NCBI GenBank assembly: GCA_030692685.1
Contig: JAUXZO010000227.1
Coordinates: 54,563 to 118,562 of the forward strand
Direction of reading: 5' to 3'
Origin: Acidovorax sp.
GTDB lineage: Bacteria; Pseudomonadota; Gammaproteobacteria; Burkholderiales; Burkholderiaceae_C
DNA: 64,000 nt
Below the pieces are notes generated by a model. That model was given only the letters and a program-made list of their open reading frames with translations. It searched no databases and was not told the DNA's origin. The translations under genes and the position numbers were made by a program. Below, one piece after another: positions 53,293-59,770 of the stretch (its first letter is position 1; every line of letters starts with the position of its first letter).

Positions 53293-54006
53293 ATGAATCC
53301 CAATGTACTGACCCCCTCGACGCCCGAAGGCGCACCGTTTGAACGGCGCGCCTTCATCGTCTCTACCTATAAACATCTGGGCGTGGCGATGCTCGCGTTT
53401 GTGCTGCTGTCTGCCGTGCTGATGGTGTCCGGCTTCTCGGGCACCACGGCCAAGATGCTGCTGGGCAGCGGCAACAAGTTCATCTGGCTGGGCGTCATGG
53501 GCGCCTTCATGCTGGTGGGCTGGCTGGCGTCGCACCTGGCCGACAACTCCGACAGCCCACAAACGCAACTCATGGGCCTGGGCATTTACGTGTTGGCTGA
53601 AGGCCTGATCTTTGCGCCCATGTTCGGCATCGCGCAGATCGTGGCGCCGGGCGCCATTGGGTCAGCGGCCTTCATCACGCTGTTGCTGGTGGGTGCGCTC
53701 ACGTGGACAGCCTTTACGACCAAGACAGACTTCTCGTTCCTGGGCGGCATCCTGAAGGTGGGTGGCCTGGTAGCACTGGGCACCATCATCGCGGGCGCGA
53801 TCTTTGGCTTCAAGCTCGGTATCTGGTTCTCCGGGATCATGGTGCTGTTTGCGGGTGCCTGTGTGCTGTACGACACCTCGCGCATCATTCGCGACTACCC
53901 CGCAGACCGCCCCGCAGGCGCTGCACTGCACCTGTTTGCATCCATCGCGCTCATGCTCTGGTATGTGCTGCGCATTCTGATCAGCCTGGCGACCAACGAC
54001 GATTGA
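53293..54006 (+). CDS. Bax inhibitor-1/YccA family membrane protein
   Basis: This 237-aa protein has seven hydrophobic helices and the BI-1/YccA pattern: STYKHLGVAMLAFVLLSAVLM, YVLAEGLIFAPMFGIAQI, and the C-terminal signature LYDTSRIIRDYPADRPAGAALHLFASIALMLWYVLRIL with its conserved Asp pair. Family members act as pH-sensitive calcium leak channels or modulate the FtsH protease; which applies here is unknown. A strong GGAGG ribosome site precedes the ATG, and a 15-bp intrinsic terminator follows. Confidence 0.93.
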   Translation: MNPNVLTPSTPEGAPFERRAFIVSTYKHLGVAMLAFVLLSAVLMVSGFSGTTAKMLLGSGNKFIWLGVMGAFMLVGWLASHLADNSDSPQTQLMGLGIYVLAEGLIFAPMFGIAQIVAPGAIGSAAFITLLLVGALTWTAFTTKTDFSFLGGILKVGGLVALGTIIAGAIFGFKLGIWFSGIMVLFAGACVLYDTSRIIRDYPADRPAGAALHLFASIALMLWYVLRILISLATNDD

Positions 54007-54028
54007 TTCGGGCGGTACCCGCTGACAG

Positions 54029-54062
54029 AAAAGGCCGGAGCGACATCGCTCCGGCCTTTTTC
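54029..54062 (+). terminator. Intrinsic terminator after the BI-1 gene
   Basis: A perfect 15-bp stem (AAAAGGCCGGAGCGA and its complement) with a 2-base loop ends in a T-run. The A-run on the left would also give U residues for minus-strand transcripts arriving from mnmA. Confidence 0.92.
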
Positions 54063-54074
54063 TTGTTGGGGTGC

Positions 54075-54146
54075 CAAAATTTAAGCCAAAAGAGGCTCTA
54101 GCGCTTTATCCATAAGCGCTAATAGCTCACCAATTAATAGCAAAAA
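54075..54146. repeat. Dispersed AGCGCTT hairpin repeat, copy 9
   Basis: The core at 54100-54120 is AGCGCTT-N7-AAGCGCT with left flank CCAAAAGAGGCTCT and right flank AATAGCTCACCAATTAATAGC. It lies between the BI-1 terminator and the end of mnmA, without overlapping a gene. Confidence 0.9.
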
Positions 54147-54181
54147 ATCCGCCAAGTCCCGCGCTGCAGGCACGGCTACAC

Positions 54182-55303
54182 CTACGGCGCAAGACCGTCC
54201 ACGGTAGCGATCACGCCGCCTCCCAGGCACACATCCCCGTCATACAGCACCGCGCTCTGCCCGGGCGTCACGGCCCACTGGGCCTCGGGGAACTGCAGCG
54301 CAAAGCCCTCGGGCGCGGCCTGCAGCGAGCAGGCGGCATCTTGCTGGCGGTAGCGCGTCTTCGCGGCATAGCTGCCGGGCGCGGGCGCATGGCCCGCACA
54401 CCAGCTCACGTCCTGCGCCACCAGCTGGTGGGACAGCAGCCAGGGGTGGTCATGCCCCTGCACCACGCGCAGGGTGTTTTTTGCAAGGTCTTTACGGGCC
54501 ACAAACCACGGCTCGTGCTCGCCACCGCCGCGCTGCGCACCTTTTTCTTTGACCCCGCCAATGCCCAGACCCTGGCGCTGGCCCAGGGTGTAGAAGGAGA
54601 GCCCCACATGCTGGGCCAGGGTGCGCCCCCGGTCGTCTTGAATGGGGCCGGGCGCGTGGCTGATGTAGCGGTTCAAAAATTCACGAAACGGCCGCTCGCC
54701 GATGAAGCAGATGCCGGTGGAATCCTTCTTCTTGGCGTTGGGCAGCTTGATTTCTTCGGCAATACGGCGCACCTCCGTCTTGTGCAGCTCGCCCACGGGG
54801 AACAGCGTTTTGGACAGCTGCGCCTGATTCAGGCGGTGCAGAAAGTAGCTTTGGTCCTTGGATGGGTCGAGCCCTTTGAGCAATTCAAACAAACCGGTGC
54901 CCGCGTTCTGCCGCACGCGCGCGTAGTGACCCGTTGCGATTTTCTCGGCACCCAGGCGCATGGCGTGGTCCAAAAAGGCCTTGAACTTGATCTCGGCGTT
55001 GCACAACACATCGGGGTTGGGCGTACGGCCCGCCTGGTATTCGCGCAGAAACTCGGCGAACACGCGGTCTTTGTAGTCGGCCGCAAAGTTGACGTGCTCG
55101 ATCTCGATGCCGATCACATCGGCCACCGCAGCGGCGTCCACAAAGTCGATGTTGGACGAGCAGTATTCGCTGTCGTCGTCATCTTCCCAGTTCTTCATGA
55201 AGATGCCGACCACCTCGTGGCCTTGTTGTTTCAGAAGATGGGCGGTGACGGCCGAATCGACCCCGCCGCTCAGTCCTACGACGACTCTTTGCTTGCTGCT
55301 CAT
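54182..55303 (-). CDS. mnmA: tRNA-specific 2-thiouridylase MnmA
   Basis: This 373-aa enzyme thiolates U34 of tRNAs for Lys, Glu and Gln. The PP-loop GLSGGVDSAV is at the N-terminus. The catalytic Cys pair is in NPDVLCNAEIKF and GICFIGERPF, and FMKNWEDDDDSEYCSS is the conserved insert. The C-terminal beta-barrel (AVTPGQSAVLYDGDVCLGGGVI) is complete. In Escherichia coli mnmA is next to the NUDIX gene nudJ; here a bufferin cassette lies between mnmA and the NUDIX gene. Confidence 0.97.
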   Translation of the reverse strand: MSSKQRVVVGLSGGVDSAVTAHLLKQQGHEVVGIFMKNWEDDDDSEYCSSNIDFVDAAAVADVIGIEIEHVNFAADYKDRVFAEFLREYQAGRTPNPDVLCNAEIKFKAFLDHAMRLGAEKIATGHYARVRQNAGTGLFELLKGLDPSKDQSYFLHRLNQAQLSKTLFPVGELHKTEVRRIAEEIKLPNAKKKDSTGICFIGERPFREFLNRYISHAPGPIQDDRGRTLAQHVGLSFYTLGQRQGLGIGGVKEKGAQRGGGEHEPWFVARKDLAKNTLRVVQGHDHPWLLSHQLVAQDVSWCAGHAPAPGSYAAKTRYRQQDAACSLQAAPEGFALQFPEAQWAVTPGQSAVLYDGDVCLGGGVIATVDGLAP

Positions 55304-55333
55304 CCGCCGATTATCGGCGCTGGGTGAACGGCG

Positions 55334-57022
55334 CTACGTGCCGGGCGCGGGCGACCCTGCTGCCTGCTGCCTGCTGCAGTGTGGGGGCGCAACATCCGCA
55401 CGCACCAGGCCATCCTTCAGCAGCTGCGCCAGCCATTGACTCAGCGCGGCAGCGTCGCCATCCCACAGCCCCGCTTCCAGCAGCGCGGCGCAGGCGCCCT
55501 GCACAGACTCCCCAGCCTGCAGGCATCGCACCCATGTGGCCTGCGGCCCGTCCAGCGACTGAAAGTGCGGCTGGTATCCCTTGCGCCATACCAGCAGCGT
55601 GGCAGGCGCGGGCAGCGCCACCGCCTCGGGCACTTCGTCATCGGTGTGGATTGCGTTCCACAGGCTCACCACGTTGGTGGTCACCGTGCGCAGCAAGGCG
55701 CTGGGGTGCAGCACATTGGCTCGGGTGGTCCAGTCGCCAACGGTCTGCGCGGCGTAGAGGTCGAGCACCGGCATATCCGCACCATCAAAGCGGGTGCGCA
55801 GGTCCCCATCGAGCTGGGCCAATTCGTGCAGTTCAGGGTTGTCGGGGTACTGCTGGCGCAGCGCATCGACCAAGCCGTCTCCGTAGCGGTTCAGGCTGCG
55901 CGTGTTCGGCGGGTGGGCCACGGCGTAGGCGCGCGCATGGGCGTCGAAGGTGTCTGACCCCATGTACAGATTCGTTTTGGCGTAGGTGTCAGCCAGCACC
56001 TCGGCAAGCCGCGCGCGGTAGGCGTGGTGGTAGATGGGCAGGCGACCGGTGATGAGGTCATCGGGCCGTTCGGGCGGCAGCGCATGGGCCAGTACGCAGT
56101 CGGCAAAGTGGCGCTGCACCGCAGCCAGCCCGGTCGGGTCCGGCGTGGGGGTCAGGGTGACGGGAGTGACGGAAAGGGTTTCGGCTTGATCCACATGCTC
56201 TGCCGCAATGCGCCGGGCAATGGCCATTTCATCCAGCAACTCGGCCAACGGCGGAATGTGGTCGTCGCGCTCGATCATCGCGGCCACGGCGCCAAAGCGC
56301 TGACAGGCCTGGGCGTACAAATCCCACACCGGCTGCGCTACCGGGTGGTCGTGGGTGTCGATGATGTGGTCGCCGTAGTCGGAGTGCCCGGCCAGGTGAA
56401 TCTGCTGCACGCGGTGTGCAGGCAGGGCATGCAGGTAGGTGAGCGGATCAAAGCCGTGGTTCACGCTGCTCACGTAGATGTTGTTCACATCCACCAGCAG
56501 CAGGCAATCGGCCTCTTGCGCAATGTGGGCCAGAAACTGCCATTCACTGGCGCTGTCGTGCTGGTAGCGGATGTAGCTAGACACGTTCTCCAGCACCAGC
56601 CTGCGGCCCAGTAAGTCCTGCGCGTGGCGGATTTGCGCGATGACGTGCCGTGCGGATTCGTCGGTGTAGGGCAGGGGGTAAAGGTCGTGCAGCTGCTCGG
56701 GGCCGGGGCCCGTCCAGCACAGGTGGTCAGACACCCACAGCGGCTCGATGCGGTCGGCCAGAGCCTTTACGCGCTGCATATACGGCACATCCACGCCCTG
56801 CGCTGCACCAATCGACATGGCGACGCCATGCATCGCCACCGGGTAGTCGCGCCGGATGGCATCCAGCATGGCCAGCGGTTTGCCGCCGTCGATAAGGTAG
56901 TTGTCGGTGATGATTTCCAGCCAGTCGATCGGCTGCTTGCGCTCCAGGAAATCGGCGTAATGCTGCGTGCGCAGGCCCAGGCCAAAGCCGGTGCCGCGTT
57001 TGGCGATGGGGGCTTGCGTCAT
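55334..57022 (-). CDS. Fused bufferin maturase: MNIO (DUF692, BufB-like) plus DUF2063 (BufC-like)
   Basis: This is one 562-aa ORF with two domains normally encoded separately. Residues 1-~285 form a DUF692/MNIO TIM barrel with candidate iron ligands in MHGVAMSIG, VSDHLCW, VLENVSSY, LLVDVNNIYVSS, HLAGHSDYGDHIIDTHDHP and MIERDD. Residues ~300-545 form a DUF2063 domain (AVQRHFADCVL, LPIYHHAYRARLAEVLADTYAKT, ARAYAVAHPPNTRSLNRYGDGL). MNIO enzymes with this partner convert Cys residues of small precursors into copper-binding heterocycles. The precursor gene lies 136 bases upstream on the same strand. The frame is continuous and long, so this is a real fusion unless there is a sequencing error at the junction (about nt 56120-56160). 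Confidence 0.9.
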   Translation of the reverse strand: MTQAPIAKRGTGFGLGLRTQHYADFLERKQPIDWLEIITDNYLIDGGKPLAMLDAIRRDYPVAMHGVAMSIGAAQGVDVPYMQRVKALADRIEPLWVSDHLCWTGPGPEQLHDLYPLPYTDESARHVIAQIRHAQDLLGRRLVLENVSSYIRYQHDSASEWQFLAHIAQEADCLLLVDVNNIYVSSVNHGFDPLTYLHALPAHRVQQIHLAGHSDYGDHIIDTHDHPVAQPVWDLYAQACQRFGAVAAMIERDDHIPPLAELLDEMAIARRIAAEHVDQAETLSVTPVTLTPTPDPTGLAAVQRHFADCVLAHALPPERPDDLITGRLPIYHHAYRARLAEVLADTYAKTNLYMGSDTFDAHARAYAVAHPPNTRSLNRYGDGLVDALRQQYPDNPELHELAQLDGDLRTRFDGADMPVLDLYAAQTVGDWTTRANVLHPSALLRTVTTNVVSLWNAIHTDDEVPEAVALPAPATLLVWRKGYQPHFQSLDGPQATWVRCLQAGESVQGACAALLEAGLWDGDAAALSQWLAQLLKDGLVRADVAPPHCSRQQAAGSPAPGT

Positions 57023-57059
57023 GGTGAAAGCTGGAGTCGGTACCCTTTTACTTGAACCA

Positions 57060-57130
57060 CCCGTTCGGGCTGAGCTTGTCGAAGCCTTGCGCGATGTGGC
57101 GCTTCAAACAGGCTCGGCACGAACGGTTCA
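57060..57130. repeat. GTTC...GAAC inverted repeat, copy 3
   Basis: CCCGTTCGGGCTGAGCTTGT on the left and GGCTCGGCACGAACGGTTCA on the right, less symmetrical than the other two copies. It lies in the spacer between bufA and the fused maturase gene, inside the presumed operon transcript, where its hairpin could lower downstream expression. Confidence 0.75.
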
Positions 57131-57158
57131 AGTGGGTGCATTCCGACCCAAAGGAGCT

Positions 57159-57449
57159 TTACTTGATGTCACCAATGGTGCCCTTGTCCATCAGGCATTG
57201 CGCTGCGGTCTTGGCCTTGAAGCCATGGCCCTTGCAGGCGTTTTGGCCCTTGCAGCTGTGCTCGGCCGTGGAGCAATCGCTGTTGCCCTTGCAGTCGTGC
57301 ACGTTGTAGCAATGCACCTTGTCGTTGGCGCCAATGGCGGCGCCTTTGGAGCCCTTGGGCGCGTCGGCCGCAAAGCTGGTGGATGCCAGTGCCAGCAGGG
57401 CGGCAGACAGGGCGAAAGAAGCAGTGGACTTGGCTTGGGTGGACAGCAT
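57159..57449 (-). CDS. Bufferin-type precursor (DUF2282/BufA2-like), exported Cys-rich RiPP
   Basis: This 96-aa precursor has a signal peptide (FALSAALLALASTSFA, cleavage after Ala27). The ~69-residue mature part has six Cys (47, 53, 59, 66, 72, 85) in CK/CKG contexts (KVHCYNVHDCKGNSDC, HSCKGQNACKGHGF). This pattern matches periplasmic bufferin-type metallophores that are oxidised by MNIO enzymes and buffer copper. CGGAG precedes the ATG at 57449. A SigF-type ECF promoter lies about 80 bases upstream. The neighbour downstream is the fused maturase. Assignment to the BufA2 subgroup is from recalled family sequences. Confidence 0.88.
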   Translation of the reverse strand: MLSTQAKSTASFALSAALLALASTSFAADAPKGSKGAAIGANDKVHCYNVHDCKGNSDCSTAEHSCKGQNACKGHGFKAKTAAQCLMDKGTIGDIK

Positions 57450-57528
57450 GGTGAACTCCGGAACGGTGAAGGGGTGAATCAAGGTTGGGTAGATCACGCT
57501 GCACATTGCCGCGCTCTCTGCCTTGTAA

Positions 57529-57554
57529 TTCGCCTCCCGCGCGCCGCGGGTTAC
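57529..57554 (-). promoter_or_regulatory. Predicted ECF (SigF-type) promoter of the bufferin operon
   Basis: On the minus strand GTAACC (57554-57549) is followed by exactly 16 bases and CGAA (57532-57529). This equals the GTAACC-N16-CGAA element described for the Caulobacter ECF factor SigF, which controls bufferin genes. It would start transcription roughly 70 bases before the precursor ATG. The sigma/anti-sigma genes are not in the window. Confidence 0.75.
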
Positions 57555-57792
57555 ATGCAGTCCGAAATAAATTTCACCGTGTCTGTCTAAAACCGGCTCA
57601 CCAAAACCCGTGAAGCAATAAGCAATGCGCGGGCAGCGCTTGCTAAGAGCGGGAAACAAAACTCAGCGAGAGCAAAACTCAGCGAAGCGGTTTTGGCCAG
57701 GCGCTGTGTCGCGGGCAGTGCACCAGTACGCTAGTACGCTAGTACGACAAGATGCAGCAACGACGCCAAAAGAGTTTTTTTGTTCGCCGCTC
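57555..57792. other. Gap between bufferin promoter and NUDIX gene, with short direct repeats
   Basis: Part of the 343-bp gap 57450-57792, with no gene. Contains CAAAACTCAGCGA twice with a 16-base period (about 57656-57684) and about 2.6 tandem copies of the 8-mer AGTACGCT (57725-57745). Neither matches a known element. Confidence 0.5.
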
Positions 57793-58281
57793 TTACTGCG
57801 CAGCGGGCTCGGTCACCGAGATGTCGGTATGCACCAGCGTCAGCGGAAACCGCTGGCCCGCCAGATAGTCTTCCATGCAGCGCAACAACAGCGGGCTGCG
57901 GTGGCGCTCGGGGCAGGCGCGGATCTCGTCGGCCGTCAGCCACAGCGTGCGCACGATGCCAGCGTCCAGGGTGCGCCAGTCGTGGTGGGTGCCCAACGTG
58001 CCGACAAACGCAAACCGCATGTACGTGATGTCGTCCCCCGTGCGGGTTTTGGTGAAGCGGTTGAGGTACACGCCGATCAGCGCCGTGGGCACGAAATCAT
58101 GCGCGGTTTCTTCCAGCACCTCGCGTGCGCAGGCCTGGATGGGCGACTCGCCCGGGTCCAGGTGGCCCGCGGGGTTGTTCAGCTTGAGGCCGTCCGTGGT
58201 TTCTTCCTCGACCAGCAGAAAGCGGCCATCGCGCTCGATGAGGGCGGCCACGGTGACGTTGGGTTTCCAGCGGTGGGGCAT
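57793..58281 (-). CDS. NUDIX hydrolase (NudJ-like)
   Basis: This 162-aa pyrophosphohydrolase has an intact NUDIX box: GHLDPGESPIQACAREVLEET (residues about 40-60). The N-terminal HRWKPNVTVAALIERDGRFLLVEEET and the C-terminal RSPLLLRCMEDYLAGQRFPLTLV resemble Escherichia coli NudJ (phosphatase NudJ, thiamine pyrophosphate and nucleotide pyrophosphatase). An ATG three codons upstream (58290) is equally possible; neither has a good ribosome site. nudJ and mnmA are adjacent in Escherichia coli; here the bufferin cassette lies between them. Confidence 0.88.
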   Translation of the reverse strand: MPHRWKPNVTVAALIERDGRFLLVEEETTDGLKLNNPAGHLDPGESPIQACAREVLEETAHDFVPTALIGVYLNRFTKTRTGDDITYMRFAFVGTLGTHHDWRTLDAGIVRTLWLTADEIRACPERHRSPLLLRCMEDYLAGQRFPLTLVHTDISVTEPAAQ

Positions 58282-58344
58282 GGCGCGCATTATGACGAGA
58301 GGAGGTGACCGGCGCTGCGCTCCGTTGTGGCCGTTGCCACGGGC

Positions 58345-58848
58345 CTACAGACGTCGCGCCATATATACCGCACCTTCGCCATAACTGGTAAGCCGCGCAC
58401 GCTGCGCTGCGTCTTCCAGCGGTTGCAGCGCATAACCCTGGCGCTCCCAGTAGGCCTGCGAGCCCTGCACCGACACCAGCGCAGAGTGACGCATGCCTTG
58501 CACTGCGGCCTGCTCACACATTGGCTGCAGCAGCGCGCGTGCCAGCCCTTGCCCCGCGCAGGTGGGCACCACGGCCATGTCGTGCAGGTACAAAGTGTCG
58601 GGTTCCACCGGCCCCTCAAAGTCGCCATGCAGCGGTGTGACCTTGCCCCGCACGCTGCGGTAGGCAGCCAGGTAAGCGCAGACCACGCCACCCTGCTCCA
58701 GCACCAGCGAACAATTGGCCGGGCTGGCCAGGCGGCGCGCAAACACCTCGCCGCTTTCGACAAATCCCTCGCCATAGCAGGCCAGCTGCACTGCCAGCAG
58801 GTCGGCCAGATCGGTCAGCGCCAGCGGGCGCACCACCACCACGGGCAT
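58345..58848 (-). CDS. GNAT family N-acetyltransferase
   Basis: This 167-aa acetyl-CoA-dependent transferase has the GNAT core: VRPLALTDLADLLAVQLACYGEGFVES at the N-terminus, LYLHDMAVVPTCAGQGLARALL as motif A with the CoA-binding Q/G-x-G-x-A loop, and HSALVSVQGSQAYWERQGYAL as motif B. The ATG at 58848 is chosen since the frame upstream runs into the ribE end with no homology. The stop of ribE lies 13 bases upstream, so the two may be co-transcribed. The acceptor is unknown. Confidence 0.87.
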   Translation of the reverse strand: MPVVVVRPLALTDLADLLAVQLACYGEGFVESGEVFARRLASPANCSLVLEQGGVVCAYLAAYRSVRGKVTPLHGDFEGPVEPDTLYLHDMAVVPTCAGQGLARALLQPMCEQAAVQGMRHSALVSVQGSQAYWERQGYALQPLEDAAQRARLTSYGEGAVYMARRL

Positions 58849-58861
58849 GGAAGGTACGCAG

Positions 58862-59566
58862 TCAGTGCGGCAGCACCGGCGGCTGCACAAAGTCGTCCAG
58901 CGACAGGCCCTTTTCCTTCAGCAACGCCTCCAGCACGGGCTGCAGACGGCCCAGGCTTTCTTGCACGGCCTCGCGCACGGTGTCCACCACCACCTGGGTG
59001 CTGCGCTCGATCTCGATGTTCAGCGCATCGCCCACCTGTTTGGCTTCAAACACCGTGGCGCGGCGCGTTTCGGGAATCATCCAGATCTCAAACCAGCCCT
59101 CTTGCCGGTTCACCTCGGCCACCGTCAGGCTGGCGCCGTGGATGGCGATGTAGCCCTTGGCAAAGATGTAGCGGCGAAACGCCTCGGGCACGGCCACGCG
59201 CCACACCAGGTTGTTGTCGAACTCGCGGCGCTCGATAAGTGTGCCGGTGAAGTCCACATGGCCCGACAGCGGGTGCCCGCCGATCTCGGCACCGTCCTTG
59301 GCTGCGCGCTCCACATTCACGCGGTCCCCTTGGGCATACGTGCCCAGCGTGGTGATGTTCAGGCTTTGCAACATCACGTCAAAATTGGCCTGCTTGGGCG
59401 AGAGGATCTCGGTGACCGTGAGGCACACGCCGTCCGTCGATACGCTGGCGCCAATGGCCAGGTCCTGGCAAAAGCCATCCGGGAAATCGAGCGTGAAGGT
59501 GCGCAGGCCTGCGCGGTCGTGGATGGCGGCGATGCCTGCCGTGGCTTGGACGATGCCTGTGAACAT
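58862..59566 (-). CDS. ribE: Riboflavin synthase, alpha subunit
   Basis: This 234-aa enzyme dismutates two lumazines to riboflavin and is a two-repeat protein. The start is MFTGIVQATAGIAAI. Repeat 1 has GASVSTDGVCLTVTE and DRVNVERAAKDGAEIGGHPLSGHVD. Repeat 2 has GYIAIHGASLTVAEV, FEIWMIPETRRATVF and DALNIEIERSTQVVVDTV. Length is slightly above the Escherichia coli RibC (213 aa). The other rib genes are not adjacent, and no FMN-riboswitch-like leader was recognisable upstream. Gene name ribE or ribC depending on convention. Confidence 0.95.
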   Translation of the reverse strand: MFTGIVQATAGIAAIHDRAGLRTFTLDFPDGFCQDLAIGASVSTDGVCLTVTEILSPKQANFDVMLQSLNITTLGTYAQGDRVNVERAAKDGAEIGGHPLSGHVDFTGTLIERREFDNNLVWRVAVPEAFRRYIFAKGYIAIHGASLTVAEVNRQEGWFEIWMIPETRRATVFEAKQVGDALNIEIERSTQVVVDTVREAVQESLGRLQPVLEALLKEKGLSLDDFVQPPVLPH

Positions 59567-59734
59567 GGTGGCGCGGCTTTTAGGGTGCGTTGGAGTGGGA
59601 ACCGGGAATTTTGCCACCCGTAGCTCTCACACGTCACCCTGGGGTTGAAACCTGCATGCGTCGTGCTTTCTGGTGTGTCGTACCAGCTCAGGGCGCCCAG
59701 AACTGGCGCGACCCAAACCAGGGCAGCCCAGCAA

Positions 59735-59763
59735 GGGGGAAGGCCCGCAGGGCCTCAGGGGGT
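59735..59763 (-). repeat. GC-rich hairpin of the CCCCCTGA...TTCCCCC family
   Basis: On the minus strand CCCCCTG-AGGCCC-TGC-GGGCCT-TCCCCC repeats the layout of the element after azlD (29477-29513). It lies just after the stop of the phytase-family gene (59771) and may end its transcript. The outer complementary CAGGGGG seen at the other copy is missing. Confidence 0.6.
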
Positions 59764-59770
59764 TGTCACC

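Noticed and set aside
4436..54146. The AGCGCTT repeats as a CRISPR or tRNA-like element.
   Set aside because: Copies are kilobases apart, lack regular spacers and have no cloverleaf or cas genes nearby.
59567..59770. An FMN riboswitch upstream of riboflavin synthase.
   Set aside because: I could not find the conserved FMN-aptamer blocks in this spacer.
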